32,432 nucleotides of DNA from an uncultured Flavobacteriales bacterium (GTDB lineage: Bacteria > Bacteroidota > Bacteroidia > Flavobacteriales_G > Salibacteraceae), in the NCBI GenBank assembly GCA_913057205.1, contig CAJXNO010000034.1:1-32432 (forward strand), read 5' to 3'. This document shows, in pieces, positions 26,328 through 32,432 of the stretch. Made by a program: the position numbers and the translations under genes. Below the pieces are notes generated by a model that was not told the origin of the DNA, did not search any database, and saw only the letters and a list, made by a program, of their open reading frames with translations. Numbering within the stretch: the stretch's first letter is position 1; each line of letters opens with the position of its first letter.

Positions 26328-27641
26328 CTAGGTATGCAGCACTCCTTCCAAATCGAAACTGGTGTTATCCGTGATCTTTACATCAACAAAATCACCGATG
26401 CGCAGGTAAAGATCCTCTGCCTTGATCACCACTTCATTGTCAACCTCCGGCGAATCGTATTGCGTGCGCCCCACGTAGAATCCCGATTCCTTGCGATCGA
26501 TCAATACCTTTTCAATGTTTCCTACCCGCTCACGGTTCCGATCAAAGGAGATGCTTTCTTGCAATTCCATGATCGCCTCCATGCGTTCTTGCTTCACCTC
26601 TTCTGGCACATCGTCTTCGTATTGATAGGCATGGGTATTCTCCTCATGCGAATAGGTAAACACCCCCAATCGATCGAACTTGGTCTCTGCTACCCAATCG
26701 TAAAGCTCTTGGAAATGCTCATCGGTCTCGCCCGGGAAACCTACGATCAAGGTCGTTCGGATGGCGATGGCTGGATTATGCTCCCGCATCGCTTTTAAGA
26801 TGCGATCTGTCTTCTCACGCGTGGTACCGCGACGCATGCGCTTAAGCATTTCGTCGTTGATGTGTTGCAGCGGGATGTCGATGTAGTTGCAGATCTTCGG
26901 GTTCACCGCCATTTCGTCAATGACATCCATCGGGAAACCGGCTGGATAGGCGTAATGCAGGCGGATCCAATCGATGCCTTCCACCTCGCTGAGTCGCTTC
27001 ATCAACTCCGCCAAGTTGCGCTTGCCGTAGATGTCTAGTCCGTAGTAAGTAGAGTCTTGTGCGATGAGGATGAGTTCCCGCGTACCTTGAGCAGCCAGGG
27101 ATTTCGCTTGAGCCACGAGGTCCTCGATCGGTGTTGAGCGGTGCTTTCCGCGCATCAATGGGATGGCGCAGAAGGCGCACGGACGATCGCAGCCCTCACT
27201 GATCTTCAGATAAGCGTAGTGGATCGGCGTGGTGAGGAAGCGCTCCCCTACCAGTTCTTGCTTGTAGTCTGCCTTGAGGGCTTTGAGTAAGCGAGGCAAT
27301 TCCTGCGTTCCGAACCAGGCATCCACCTCGGGAATCTCTTTCTCGAGGTCGCCGCGGTAGCGTTCAGAGAGGCAGCCTGTGACGAAGACCTTATCTACCC
27401 ATCCGTTTTTCTTTGCTTCAGAGAATTGAAGGATGGTGTTGACCGATTCTTCCTTTGCGTTATCGATGAATCCACAGGTGTTAATGATCACCGTATCGAA
27501 ATCCTCATCTTCTCGTTCATGCGCCACATCGAATTGATTGGCTTTCAGCTGCGCCATCAGCACCTCGGAGTCGAAGATGTTCTTCGAGCAACCTAGGGTG
27601 ACCACGTTGATCTTTTCTGATCGTTTTCCTTTCGTCCTCAT
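26328..27641 (-). CDS. rimO: Ribosomal protein S12 (aspartate) methylthiotransferase
   Basis: RimO is a radical-SAM enzyme that adds a methylthio group to the conserved Asp of ribosomal protein S12. The 437 residues contain the N-terminal UPF0004 domain (NVVTLGCSKNIFDSE with the first cluster Cys), then the radical-SAM motif CDRPCAFC with C151, C155 and C158. Further blocks are IPLMRGKHRSTP, LILIAQDSTYYG and FPGETDEHFQEL. The C-terminal TRAM domain holds VLIDRKESGFYVGRTQYDSPEVDNEV. The extra sequence SKNIFDSE distinguishes RimO from MiaB. It lies 3 bases after ftsY. Confidence 0.95.
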   Translation of the reverse strand: MRTKGKRSEKINVVTLGCSKNIFDSEVLMAQLKANQFDVAHEREDEDFDTVIINTCGFIDNAKEESVNTILQFSEAKKNGWVDKVFVTGCLSERYRGDLEKEIPEVDAWFGTQELPRLLKALKADYKQELVGERFLTTPIHYAYLKISEGCDRPCAFCAIPLMRGKHRSTPIEDLVAQAKSLAAQGTRELILIAQDSTYYGLDIYGKRNLAELMKRLSEVEGIDWIRLHYAYPAGFPMDVIDEMAVNPKICNYIDIPLQHINDEMLKRMRRGTTREKTDRILKAMREHNPAIAIRTTLIVGFPGETDEHFQELYDWVAETKFDRLGVFTYSHEENTHAYQYEDDVPEEVKQERMEAIMELQESISFDRNRERVGNIEKVLIDRKESGFYVGRTQYDSPEVDNEVVIKAEDLYLRIGDFVDVKITDNTSFDLEGVLHT

Positions 27642-27644
27642 AGC

Positions 27645-28610
27645 TTATTCCTTTCCTCCAAAGAGCGAGTCCACAAACTGTCGGCGGTCAAAAAGCTGCA
27701 GGTCTTCCATCTTCTCACCCACACCGATGTATTTGACCGGCACCTTGAACTGCTCGCTGATACCGATCGCCACGCCGCCTTTGGCCGTACCATCGAGCTT
27801 GGTAAGCGCCATCGCATTCACTTCTGTAGCGGCGGTAAACTGTTTGGCTTGTTCAAAGGCATTCTGTCCGGTAGAAGCATCCAACACGAGCAGTACCTCT
27901 TGCGGCGCATCCGGTTGCAGTTTCTGCATCACCCGTTTGATCTTGTTCAATTCGTTCATCAGACCGGTCTTGTTGTGTAAACGTCCGGCCGTATCAATGA
28001 TCACCACATCGGCATCTTGGTTCAGGGCAGATTGCAGCGTATCAAAGGCCACGCTGGCCGGATCGGAGCCCATCTTTTGGGCGATGACCGGCACATTGGC
28101 GCGTTCACCCCACACCTTGAGTTGGTCGATGGCCGCAGCGCGGAAGGTATCAGCTGCACCGATCACCACCTTCTTTCCTGCTTTAGAGAATTGGTAGGCC
28201 AGCTTCCCGATGGTGGTGGTCTTCCCCACTCCGTTCACACCAACCACCATCATCACATAAGGCTTCTGCTTGAGCGCCTCTTCAAAGTCTTTGACCTCGC
28301 CCGCCTTGTTCTCTTCCAACAGGAGGCTGATCTCCTCGCGCAGGATCTCATTGAGTTCATCGGAGGTAACGTACTTGTCCTTGGAAACCCGCTGTTCGAT
28401 GCGCTCGATGATCTTCAGGGTAGTCTCCACGCCTACATCGGAGGTAACGAGCACTTCTTCCAGGTTATCGAGCACCTCGTCATCCACCTTCGACTTGCCG
28501 ACAACGGCGCGCGTGAGTTTAGAGAATACGCTATCACGGGTCTTCTCGAGTCCTTTATCGAGGGACTCCTTCGATTCCTTTTTGGATTTGAATAAGCCGA
28601 ATAATGCCAT
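27645..28610 (-). CDS. ftsY: Signal recognition particle receptor FtsY
   Basis: FtsY is the SRP receptor GTPase that delivers nascent membrane proteins to the Sec translocon. The 321 residues have an N domain (LTRAVVGKSKVDDEVLDNLEEVLVTSDVGVETTLKII) and G domain with P-loop GVNGVGKTTTIGKLA (K130), DTFRAAAIDQLKVW, VIIDTAGRLHNK and ALTKLDGTAKGG. The C-terminus VPVKYIGVGEKMEDLQLFD is standard. The acidic N-terminal extension found in enterobacteria is absent, as usual in Bacteroidota. It is separated from the DUF4295 gene by a terminator-like hairpin but may still be read through. Confidence 0.96.
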   Translation of the reverse strand: MALFGLFKSKKESKESLDKGLEKTRDSVFSKLTRAVVGKSKVDDEVLDNLEEVLVTSDVGVETTLKIIERIEQRVSKDKYVTSDELNEILREEISLLLEENKAGEVKDFEEALKQKPYVMMVVGVNGVGKTTTIGKLAYQFSKAGKKVVIGAADTFRAAAIDQLKVWGERANVPVIAQKMGSDPASVAFDTLQSALNQDADVVIIDTAGRLHNKTGLMNELNKIKRVMQKLQPDAPQEVLLVLDASTGQNAFEQAKQFTAATEVNAMALTKLDGTAKGGVAIGISEQFKVPVKYIGVGEKMEDLQLFDRRQFVDSLFGGKE

Positions 28611-28634
28611 TGAAATGATCTAATTGAAAACAAA

Positions 28635-28666
28635 GAAAGCTCCTTTCTCGGTAGAAAGAAGCTTTC
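28635..28666 (-). terminator. Terminator-like hairpin between DUF4295 and ftsY
   Basis: GAAAGCT (28635-28641) pairs with AGCTTTC (28660-28666). CTTTCT (28643-28648) pairs with AGAAAG (28653-28658), with one mismatch between the two stems and a 4-base loop. On the minus strand it is followed by TTTGTTTTC, so it may attenuate or end the rpmG transcript. Confidence 0.7.
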
Positions 28667-28687
28667 CAATCTTGTTATTACGTGCGA

Positions 28688-28843
28688 TTACTTGTCGTTC
28701 AAGAAATCCTGCACAGCGTCCTTCGGCAACACCTCTTCACGGAAGCTGTAAGAACCTGTTTTATCTGACTTCACCATTTTGATCACTTTGGTGTAGTCTT
28801 TCGCACCTTGCTTTCTTAGTCCTGCTACTGTCTTCTTAGCCAT
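28688..28843 (-). CDS. DUF4295 family small basic protein
   Basis: This short 51-residue gene reads MAKKTVAGLRKQGAKDYTKV at the start and PKDAVQDFLNDK at the end. It matches the Bacteroidota-specific DUF4295 family, which is repeatedly found beside rpmG and ftsY. It is basic at the N-terminus, and TGSYSFREE is a conserved family block. A ribosome-linked role has been suggested by location only. It follows rpmG by 22 bases, in the same transcript. Confidence 0.85.
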   Translation of the reverse strand: MAKKTVAGLRKQGAKDYTKVIKMVKSDKTGSYSFREEVLPKDAVQDFLNDK

Positions 28844-28865
28844 GGCTTAAAATTTTTCTAAGTTC

Positions 28866-29048
28866 TTACTTGATTTCTTTGTGAACGGTCATTTTACGCA
28901 AGATCGGGTTGTATTTCTTCAACTCGATGCGGTCTGGCGTATTCTTTCTGTTCTTCGTTGTGATATAGCGTGAAGTTCCTGGCATTCCGCTCTCTTTGTG
29001 CTCTGTACACTCCAGAATAACTTGAACTCTGTTTCCTTTCTTTGCCAT
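28866..29048 (-). CDS. rpmG: Large ribosomal subunit protein bL33
   Basis: The 60-residue bL33 begins [18 protein letters not shown] and ends [36 protein letters not shown] is the family core. Only one Cys (C14) is present, so it is the zinc-free form without paired CxxC motifs. I chose ATG 29048; an upstream in-frame start would add 16 unrelated residues. A promoter with a perfect -7 box lies 30 bases upstream. In many relatives rpmB precedes rpmG; here the 260 bases upstream hold no gene and then tRNA-Ser. Confidence 0.95.
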   Translation of the reverse strand: MAKKGNRVQVILECTEHKESGMPGTSRYITTKNRKNTPDRIELKKYNPILRKMTVHKEIK

Positions 29049-29078
29049 GATACCTAGTTGTCTTTGTAAATAGGGGCG

Positions 29079-29106
29079 CAAAAATAAATATTTCATGCGT
29101 AACCAA
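29079..29106 (-). promoter_or_regulatory. Promoter for rpmG
   Basis: On the minus strand TATTTTTG (29079-29086) matches the -7 consensus; TTG at 29104-29106 is 17 bases further upstream. The box ends 30 bases before the rpmG ATG. From 29107 to 29290 I see nothing else that I can support. Confidence 0.55.
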
Positions 29107-29297
29107 TCGATGTAGCATCAACTTTTTGAACCAAGAGGTCTTAATAAGCACAAAAACTGCGCATTTCAATGGAAGAAGCACGTCAAAACAGCCTAAAGGA
29201 AACCTAAAAATTTCAAATTATTCTTTTGAAGCACAAAGCATTAAAGTCGATCCCTGCCGAATATCCCCTCCTCTCTTCTGAGAATACGATACATTTT

Positions 29298-29305
29298 TAC
29301 TTTTG
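29298..29305 (+). promoter_or_regulatory. -7 box for tRNA-Ser
   Basis: TACTTTTG is a perfect TAnnTTTG match ending 4 bases before the first base of the mature tRNA, so the primary transcript would have almost no 5' leader. I see no clear -33 TTG. Confidence 0.5.
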
Positions 29306-29309
29306 CAGC

Positions 29310-29394
29310 GGAGAGTTGGCAGAGTGGTCGAATGCGGCGGTCTTGAAAACCGTTGACCTTTGCGGGTCCGGGGGTTCGAATCCCTCACTCTCCG
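29310..29394 (+). tRNA. tRNA-Ser (anticodon TGA)
   Basis: The acceptor stem GGAGAGT (29310-29316) pairs with ACTCTCC (29387-29393), with discriminator G at 29394. The anticodon stem GCGGT/ACCGT encloses loop CTTGAAA, with anticodon TGA at 29344-29346. A long variable arm (TTGACCTTTGCGGGTC) fits a class II serine tRNA. GGGGGTTCGAATCCCTC is the T arm. CCA is not encoded. The gene is the likely attachment site of the integrase-bearing element to its right. Confidence 0.95.
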
Positions 29395-29436
29395 CATAGA
29401 TACTGTACCAAAGTGTACCAAAATGCTCAAAACCAA

Positions 29437-29464
29437 CGTTTTGGGCATTTTTTTTGCCCAAACG
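29437..29464. terminator. Hairpin with T-rich loop downstream of tRNA-Ser
   Basis: TGGGCA (29442-29447) pairs with TGCCCA (29455-29460) around seven Ts. Outer pairs extend with one bulged T to CG/CG at 29437-29438 and 29463-29464. It may end tRNA-Ser transcription, although the U-tract is in the loop rather than after the stem, or it may be part of the attachment region. Confidence 0.4.
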
Positions 29465-29510
29465 GGTGTAACAAAATGCACCAAAATGTACCCACATTGG
29501 GTGGCTTAGC

Positions 29511-29545
29511 GGGTTGACTTTTTGGAAGTCTGAAAAAGTCAACCC
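29511..29545. repeat. Perfect 13-base inverted repeat upstream of the integrase
   Basis: GGGTTGACTTTTT (29511-29523) and AAAAAGTCAACCC (29533-29545) are perfectly complementary around a 9-base loop. There is no following T-tract, so it is not a normal terminator. It sits between the second and third repeat clusters. Confidence 0.6.
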
Positions 29546-29664
29546 AGCAATGTTACAAAATGGTACATAATGGTACTGATGTTCAGTTAGTTGTGAGTAG
29601 GTTTTTTCGGCTAAGTTTACCACTTTTGAAATGGAAATGGAGGGCTTAATTAACGTTAAGTCAG

Positions 29665-30912
29665 ATGTACAACGAAAGATCAAGTTACTCGCTGGTGTTT
29701 TTGATCAGCAGAACAAAACCGAAGGTAAATGGAGAATGTCCTATTTACCTAAAAATCAACATCAACGGGGACAAAACCAGGTTCCCAGTGAAGCGACACC
29801 TTCTACCCGAGAAGTGGGATTCTAAACGCACACGGATGAAAGGTCGCTCTAAAGAGGCCGAGGTATTCAACAAGTACCTTGACGCTATTAAATTAAGAGC
29901 CAATAAGTTATACAACGAACTATTGGCAAATAATGCGGAGGTAACATCCCAAATGCTAAAAGACGCCATTTTGGGAACCAATGAAGCGCGGCCTAAAACC
30001 ATCATCAGCGTGTTTGATGATTATGTGGAGCGACTCCACTCTTTATTAGGTAAAGAGACCACGTATGCCAATTTCCAGAAGTACAGAACAACTCGGAATC
30101 ACCTCCAGGCCTATTTGCAGAAGGCCTACCGGGTGAGTGATGTGAGTATCAAAAGAATTGACCACAGCATGATCGAAGGCTTTGAGCACTTTTTGAAAAC
30201 GGAAAAAGGTTGCAGTCACAATACGGCAATCAAGTTTCTTCAAAACTTCAAGAAGATTACCAAGGACTGCATCAAACGAGGTTGGCTTATCAAAGATCCA
30301 TTCATCAATAAGAGCCTCTCTCTAAAGGAAGTTAGCAGGCCTTATCTGAACGAAGAGGAACTAAATCGTATCATGGACCTCAATTTGCGAATTGAGCGCT
30401 TAGAACGTGTCAGAGACTATTTTCTCTTTGCTTGCTGCACTGGCTTGTCCTATGCCGATGTCAAGAAGTTTACCCGGAAGGAAATCGAAATCACCGATTC
30501 CGGCAAGTGGGTCAAAACCCGCCGACAGAAAACGGGTGGCGTGGTTTACGTGCCGATCCTAGATGTAGCCTGGCAAATCATTCAGAAGTATAACCCCTAT
30601 TTCGATCAACTCATGCCGGAGGACCCCGTTTTTCCAATCATGAGCAATCAGAAAATGAATGGTTACCTGAAAGAAATTGCGGACTTAGCCAAAATCACCA
30701 AGCCGTTGAGTTACCACATCGCGCGTCACACGTTTGCTACAACAGTGACCATGCTCAATGGAGTGCCAATCGAAACAGTAAGTAAGATGCTTGGGCATAA
30801 AAACATCACTTCCACCCAGCACTACGCGAGAATCGTAGATACCAAGGTAAACAAGGACATGAAGGTCCTAGCTGACCAGTTGGATGGAAAGATGGTCGTG
30901 AATTGGAGTTAA
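29665..30912 (+). CDS. Tyrosine recombinase/integrase, IntDOT-like
   Basis: The 415-residue integrase has an N-terminal arm-binding region (residues 1-90; [26 protein letters not shown]), a SAM-like core-binding domain (about 105-210) and a catalytic domain. Catalytic residues visible are K289, H351 and R354 (HIARHTF), H378 (LGHKN) and nucleophile Y387 (HYARI). The first catalytic Arg is replaced by S262 in [10 protein letters not shown], and R287 lies two residues before K289. That pattern is known from the CTnDOT integrase, where Ser259 replaces Arg and R285 helps. It lies directly downstream of tRNA-Ser and the repeat clusters. Composition (about 47% GC in one sampled line) is like the host, not like the AT-rich genes to its right. 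Confidence 0.9.
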   Translation: MYNERSSYSLVFLISRTKPKVNGECPIYLKININGDKTRFPVKRHLLPEKWDSKRTRMKGRSKEAEVFNKYLDAIKLRANKLYNELLANNAEVTSQMLKDAILGTNEARPKTIISVFDDYVERLHSLLGKETTYANFQKYRTTRNHLQAYLQKAYRVSDVSIKRIDHSMIEGFEHFLKTEKGCSHNTAIKFLQNFKKITKDCIKRGWLIKDPFINKSLSLKEVSRPYLNEEELNRIMDLNLRIERLERVRDYFLFACCTGLSYADVKKFTRKEIEITDSGKWVKTRRQKTGGVVYVPILDVAWQIIQKYNPYFDQLMPEDPVFPIMSNQKMNGYLKEIADLAKITKPLSYHIARHTFATTVTMLNGVPIETVSKMLGHKNITSTQHYARIVDTKVNKDMKVLADQLDGKMVVNWS

Positions 30913-30925
30913 GAAAAACAAAAAA

Positions 30926-30952
30926 GGCCCGCAGGAGCAATACCTGCGGGCC
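30926..30952. terminator. Strong hairpin after the integrase, better oriented for leftward transcripts
   Basis: GGCCCGCAGG (30926-30935) pairs perfectly with CCTGCGGGCC (30943-30952) over 7 bases. Rightward, it is followed only by ATTAATAC. Read leftward it is followed by TTTTTTGTTTTTC, a proper terminator tract. It lies 12 bases before the DUF4248 start. Confidence 0.65.
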
Positions 30953-30964
30953 ATTAATACTATT

Positions 30965-31189
30965 ATGGACGAAGAGAAATTCAGAATCAAAACCTATGGC
31001 TTTGGTGAGCTCGCTCAGCTCTACTTACCCGATGCTACTCCTATGAGCGCGTCTAACCGACTACGCATCTGGATTACCCGGAATAAAACCTTGATGGACA
31101 AACTTCACAACCTAGGCTACGTTAAAAAAGCACGCCTACTAACTCCTGAGATGGTTAAGGAAATTGTGGCTGTCATTGGGGAACCGTGA
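30965..31189 (+). CDS. DUF4248 family small protein
   Basis: The 74-residue protein matches DUF4248, common in Bacteroidota genomes and often near mobile elements: KTYGFGELAQLYLPDATPMSASNRLRIWI, then LGYVKKARLLTPEMVKEIV and a closing GEP. It looks like a small winged-helix or helix-turn-helix type protein, an inference from size and basic residues. It follows the integrase in the same direction after a strong hairpin. An excisionase or repressor role is possible but unproven. Confidence 0.72.
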   Translation: MDEEKFRIKTYGFGELAQLYLPDATPMSASNRLRIWITRNKTLMDKLHNLGYVKKARLLTPEMVKEIVAVIGEP

Positions 31190-31241
31190 AGTAGTTTAAA
31201 TGTAGATCTGCACGATGAAAGCCGAATTCAAAAATTCATAA

Positions 31242-31826
31242 CTAAAGTCCTTTAAATAATTTTTTAATTACTTGCCAAAGCATAGTTCCTTCTTTCTTCA
31301 AATCATCGGAATAGTTATTTAATCTCCATTGAAGAATAGTAAAACGCATACTACCCATAAATACAGAAGCTAGTTGATTCGGATCTACATCTGGGCGAAT
31401 AGAACAATCTTTTTGTCCTTGATGAATAATGCTAACGATCCTTTCTTTTTTATTCTTTAGAATATTATGTACGGTACTTGAAAGTTTCTCTTCATACTGG
31501 AAACTTGTTTCTGCAAAAATAACCATGACAATGGCGGGGTGGTTTGAGAAATGTTCAAACTGAAAATCAATGATCTGTTTTAACTTTTCTATACCTTTAT
31601 CTTCACTTTGAATCAATTCGGTCATCTTTGTTTTCAACCCCATTCCAAAGTAATTCAAGACAGACGATATAATATCCATCTTGTTTTTGAAGTGACGATA
31701 AATTGCTGGTTCACTAAATCCCATTTTTTCAGCTAATGCTTTGGTGGTTAACTTTTGAATTCCTCCCTGATTAATCAGTTCGGTTGCTGCATTGATTATC
31801 TCTATTTGTCGTGCCGTGTACTCCAT
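31242..31826 (-). CDS. TetR/AcrR-family transcriptional regulator
   Basis: The 194-residue protein has a TetR-type N-terminal DNA-binding domain: IINAATELINQGGIQKLTTKALAEKMGFSEPAIYRHFKNKMDIISSVL, with the recognition helix in FSEPAIYRHF near residues 34-43. The C-terminal helical ligand-binding part is divergent, as usual. It lies 31 bases downstream of the RND pump gene on the same strand. A 7-7-7 palindrome overlaps its own -7 box, so autorepression is likely. The gene is AT-rich (28% GC in 31261-31320), unlike the chromosome (53% at 8401-8460). It probably controls the pump. Confidence 0.88.
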   Translation of the reverse strand: MEYTARQIEIINAATELINQGGIQKLTTKALAEKMGFSEPAIYRHFKNKMDIISSVLNYFGMGLKTKMTELIQSEDKGIEKLKQIIDFQFEHFSNHPAIVMVIFAETSFQYEEKLSSTVHNILKNKKERIVSIIHQGQKDCSIRPDVDPNQLASVFMGSMRFTILQWRLNNYSDDLKKEGTMLWQVIKKLFKGL

Positions 31827-31830
31827 ATTA

Positions 31831-31838
31831 CAAAGGTA
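31831..31838 (-). promoter_or_regulatory. -7 box for tetR
   Basis: TACCTTTG on the minus strand is a perfect TAnnTTTG match ending 4 bases before the tetR ATG. It overlaps the left half of the palindrome at 31837-31857. Confidence 0.5.
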
Positions 31839-31857
31839 AGTTAGTGTAATTAACTTA
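31837..31857. promoter_or_regulatory. Putative TetR operator
   Basis: TAAGTTA (31837-31843) and TAACTTA (31851-31857) form a perfect inverted repeat around 7 bases, between the RND stop codon and the tetR start. It overlaps the tetR -7 box, as expected for an autoregulatory operator. Confidence 0.6.
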
Positions 31858-32432
31858 TTATTGTTTTACAAGTGTTTTTTTACTTGTAAAGCGTTCTTTA
31901 ATTGAATCAACCACATAGTACACAACTGGAACTAGATATACTGTTAGAATGAGTGATGATGTTACTCCTCCTATAATTACCCATGCCAATCCATTTTTCC
32001 ATTCGCTTGCTGTTCCTTGCGCCATGGCAATTGGTAACATCCCAACAATCATAGAAATACTTGTCATTAAAATGGGACGCATACGACCTTTTCCTGCTTC
32101 AATTAGTGCATCCTTGTAATACATGCCTTGTGCCTTTAGTTGGTTGGTAAAATCGACTATTAAAATGGCATTTTTCACAACCAATCCCATCAACATAATC
32201 ATTCCTAATAGCGCAAATAGACTCAGATGACTTTGCGAAAGATTTAGTGCTAGGAAAGCCCCAATAACAGCAACTGGTATAGAAAACAATACCACAAATG
32301 GATAAATGAAACTATCATATAATGCAACCATAATGAGGTAAATAAGAATAAATGAAATTAAAAGAACAGAACCTAAAGCACCAAAACTATCGTTCTGTCT
32401 TTTAATGTCACTTCCCCAAGTCATTTGCATAC
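31858..32432 (-). CDS. RND-family efflux permease, C-terminal part (partial)
   Basis: About 190 C-terminal residues of a large RND (AcrB/HAE1-type) pump; the remainder lies beyond the right edge. The visible part has several membrane segments: SVLLISFILIYLIMVALYDSF, PFVVLFSIPVAVIGAFLAL, FALLGMIMLMGLVVKNAILIVDF, MRPILMTSISMIVGMLPIAMA and WVIIGGVTSSLILTVYLVPVVYYVV. GLVVKNAILIVDF and GRMRPILMT are diagnostic of RND pumps. These use the proton gradient to extrude drugs or lipids together with a periplasmic adaptor and an outer-membrane channel, probably encoded upstream outside the window. The gene is AT-rich (27% GC in 31861-31920). The substrate is unknown. Confidence 0.9.
   Translation of the reverse strand, partial: MQMTWGSDIKRQNDSFGALGSVLLISFILIYLIMVALYDSFIYPFVVLFSIPVAVIGAFLALNLSQSHLSLFALLGMIMLMGLVVKNAILIVDFTNQLKAQGMYYKDALIEAGKGRMRPILMTSISMIVGMLPIAMAQGTASEWKNGLAWVIIGGVTSSLILTVYLVPVVYYVVDSIKERFTSKKTLVKQ

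Larger units (their letters stand above)
29405..29581. repeat. Three helically phased clusters of a 10-base-step repeat (putative integrase/excisionase binding sites)
   Basis: The motif GTACCAAAATG and variants recur at 29405 and 29415 (cluster 1), 29468, 29478 and weaker 29488 (cluster 2), and 29552 with weaker 29562 and 29572 (cluster 3). Within each cluster the step is exactly 10 bases. Cluster starts are 63 and 84 bases apart, 6 and 8 turns at 10.5 bases per turn. Two hairpins fill the gaps between clusters. Location between tRNA-Ser and the integrase gene suggests arm-type sites of an attachment region. Confidence 0.55.

Noticed and set aside
27538-28197. 219-codon open frame on the plus strand opposite ftsY and rimO
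   Set aside because: Entirely antisense to two well-conserved genes, Ser-rich, no family resemblance.
28017-28595. 192-codon plus-strand frame opposite ftsY
   Set aside because: His/Leu-rich shadow of the FtsY coding sequence with no recognisable domain.
29395-29664. CRISPR-like array suggested by short repeats
   Set aside because: Repeats are only about 10 bases with tandem spacing and no unique spacers; no cas genes present.
29631-29825. 64-codon frame overlapping the integrase start
   Set aside because: Different frame from the integrase and no homology; integrase start at 29665 fits the family.
31200-32432. Insertion sequence at the AT-rich end
   Set aside because: No transposase and no terminal inverted repeats seen; the genes are a regulator and a pump.

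Overview
The window is a chromosomal segment of a Bacteroidota bacterium, most likely Flavobacteriales (possibly near Cryomorphaceae/Schleiferiaceae, which is a guess). Three things support this. Family content is typical: DUF4294, DUF4295 next to rpmG and ftsY, BshC, a TerB-headed ABCG transporter, DUF4248 and an IntDOT-like integrase. Shine-Dalgarno sequences are mostly absent. Perfect matches to the Bacteroidota -7 promoter box TAnnTTTG lie upstream of many genes. Most of the window has roughly 50% GC.

Layout. 1-3231: a 5'-truncated ABC transporter and short-form HPF, closed by a bidirectional terminator shared with fabI. 3257-7307: fabI, recN, an LpxL-type acyltransferase and a DUF4294 protein. 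7375-13657: a leftward run sucC > PEGA/HtrA-like protein > lipoprotein > outer-membrane-type protein > biotin carboxylase, with an 11-base gap or 4-8 base overlaps at each junction. 13730-16449: M48 metalloprotease lipoprotein with a small partner, a small membrane protein, MsrA and a YCII protein. 16626-18472: PhoD-type phosphatase and an SRPBCC-like protein. 18476-22736: an overlapping operon guaA > LysM/periplasmic-binding protein > hemF. 22861-29048: YceI lipoprotein, bshC, a lipoprotein plus PEGA pair, rimO, ftsY, DUF4295 and rpmG, all leftward.

The accessory part begins at tRNA-Ser(UGA) (29310-29394). It is followed by a 190-base region of short 10-base-step repeats and two hairpins. 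Next come a tyrosine recombinase of the CTnDOT integrase type, a DUF4248 protein, and a markedly AT-rich tetR plus RND efflux permease pair that runs off the right edge. This looks like the integrase-proximal end of an element inserted at the tRNA gene; its far end is outside the window.

Metabolic links are inferred. sucC and a long-form biotin carboxylase in one transcription unit could relate to propionyl-CoA to succinyl-CoA flux. MsrA, BshC and the periplasmic lipoproteins point to envelope and redox maintenance. I did not find a clearly new multi-gene defence system. The best leads are the phased repeat array beside tRNA-Ser, the PEGA protein with a degenerate HtrA-like domain in the sucC-accC operon, and promoter boxes that abut start codons.
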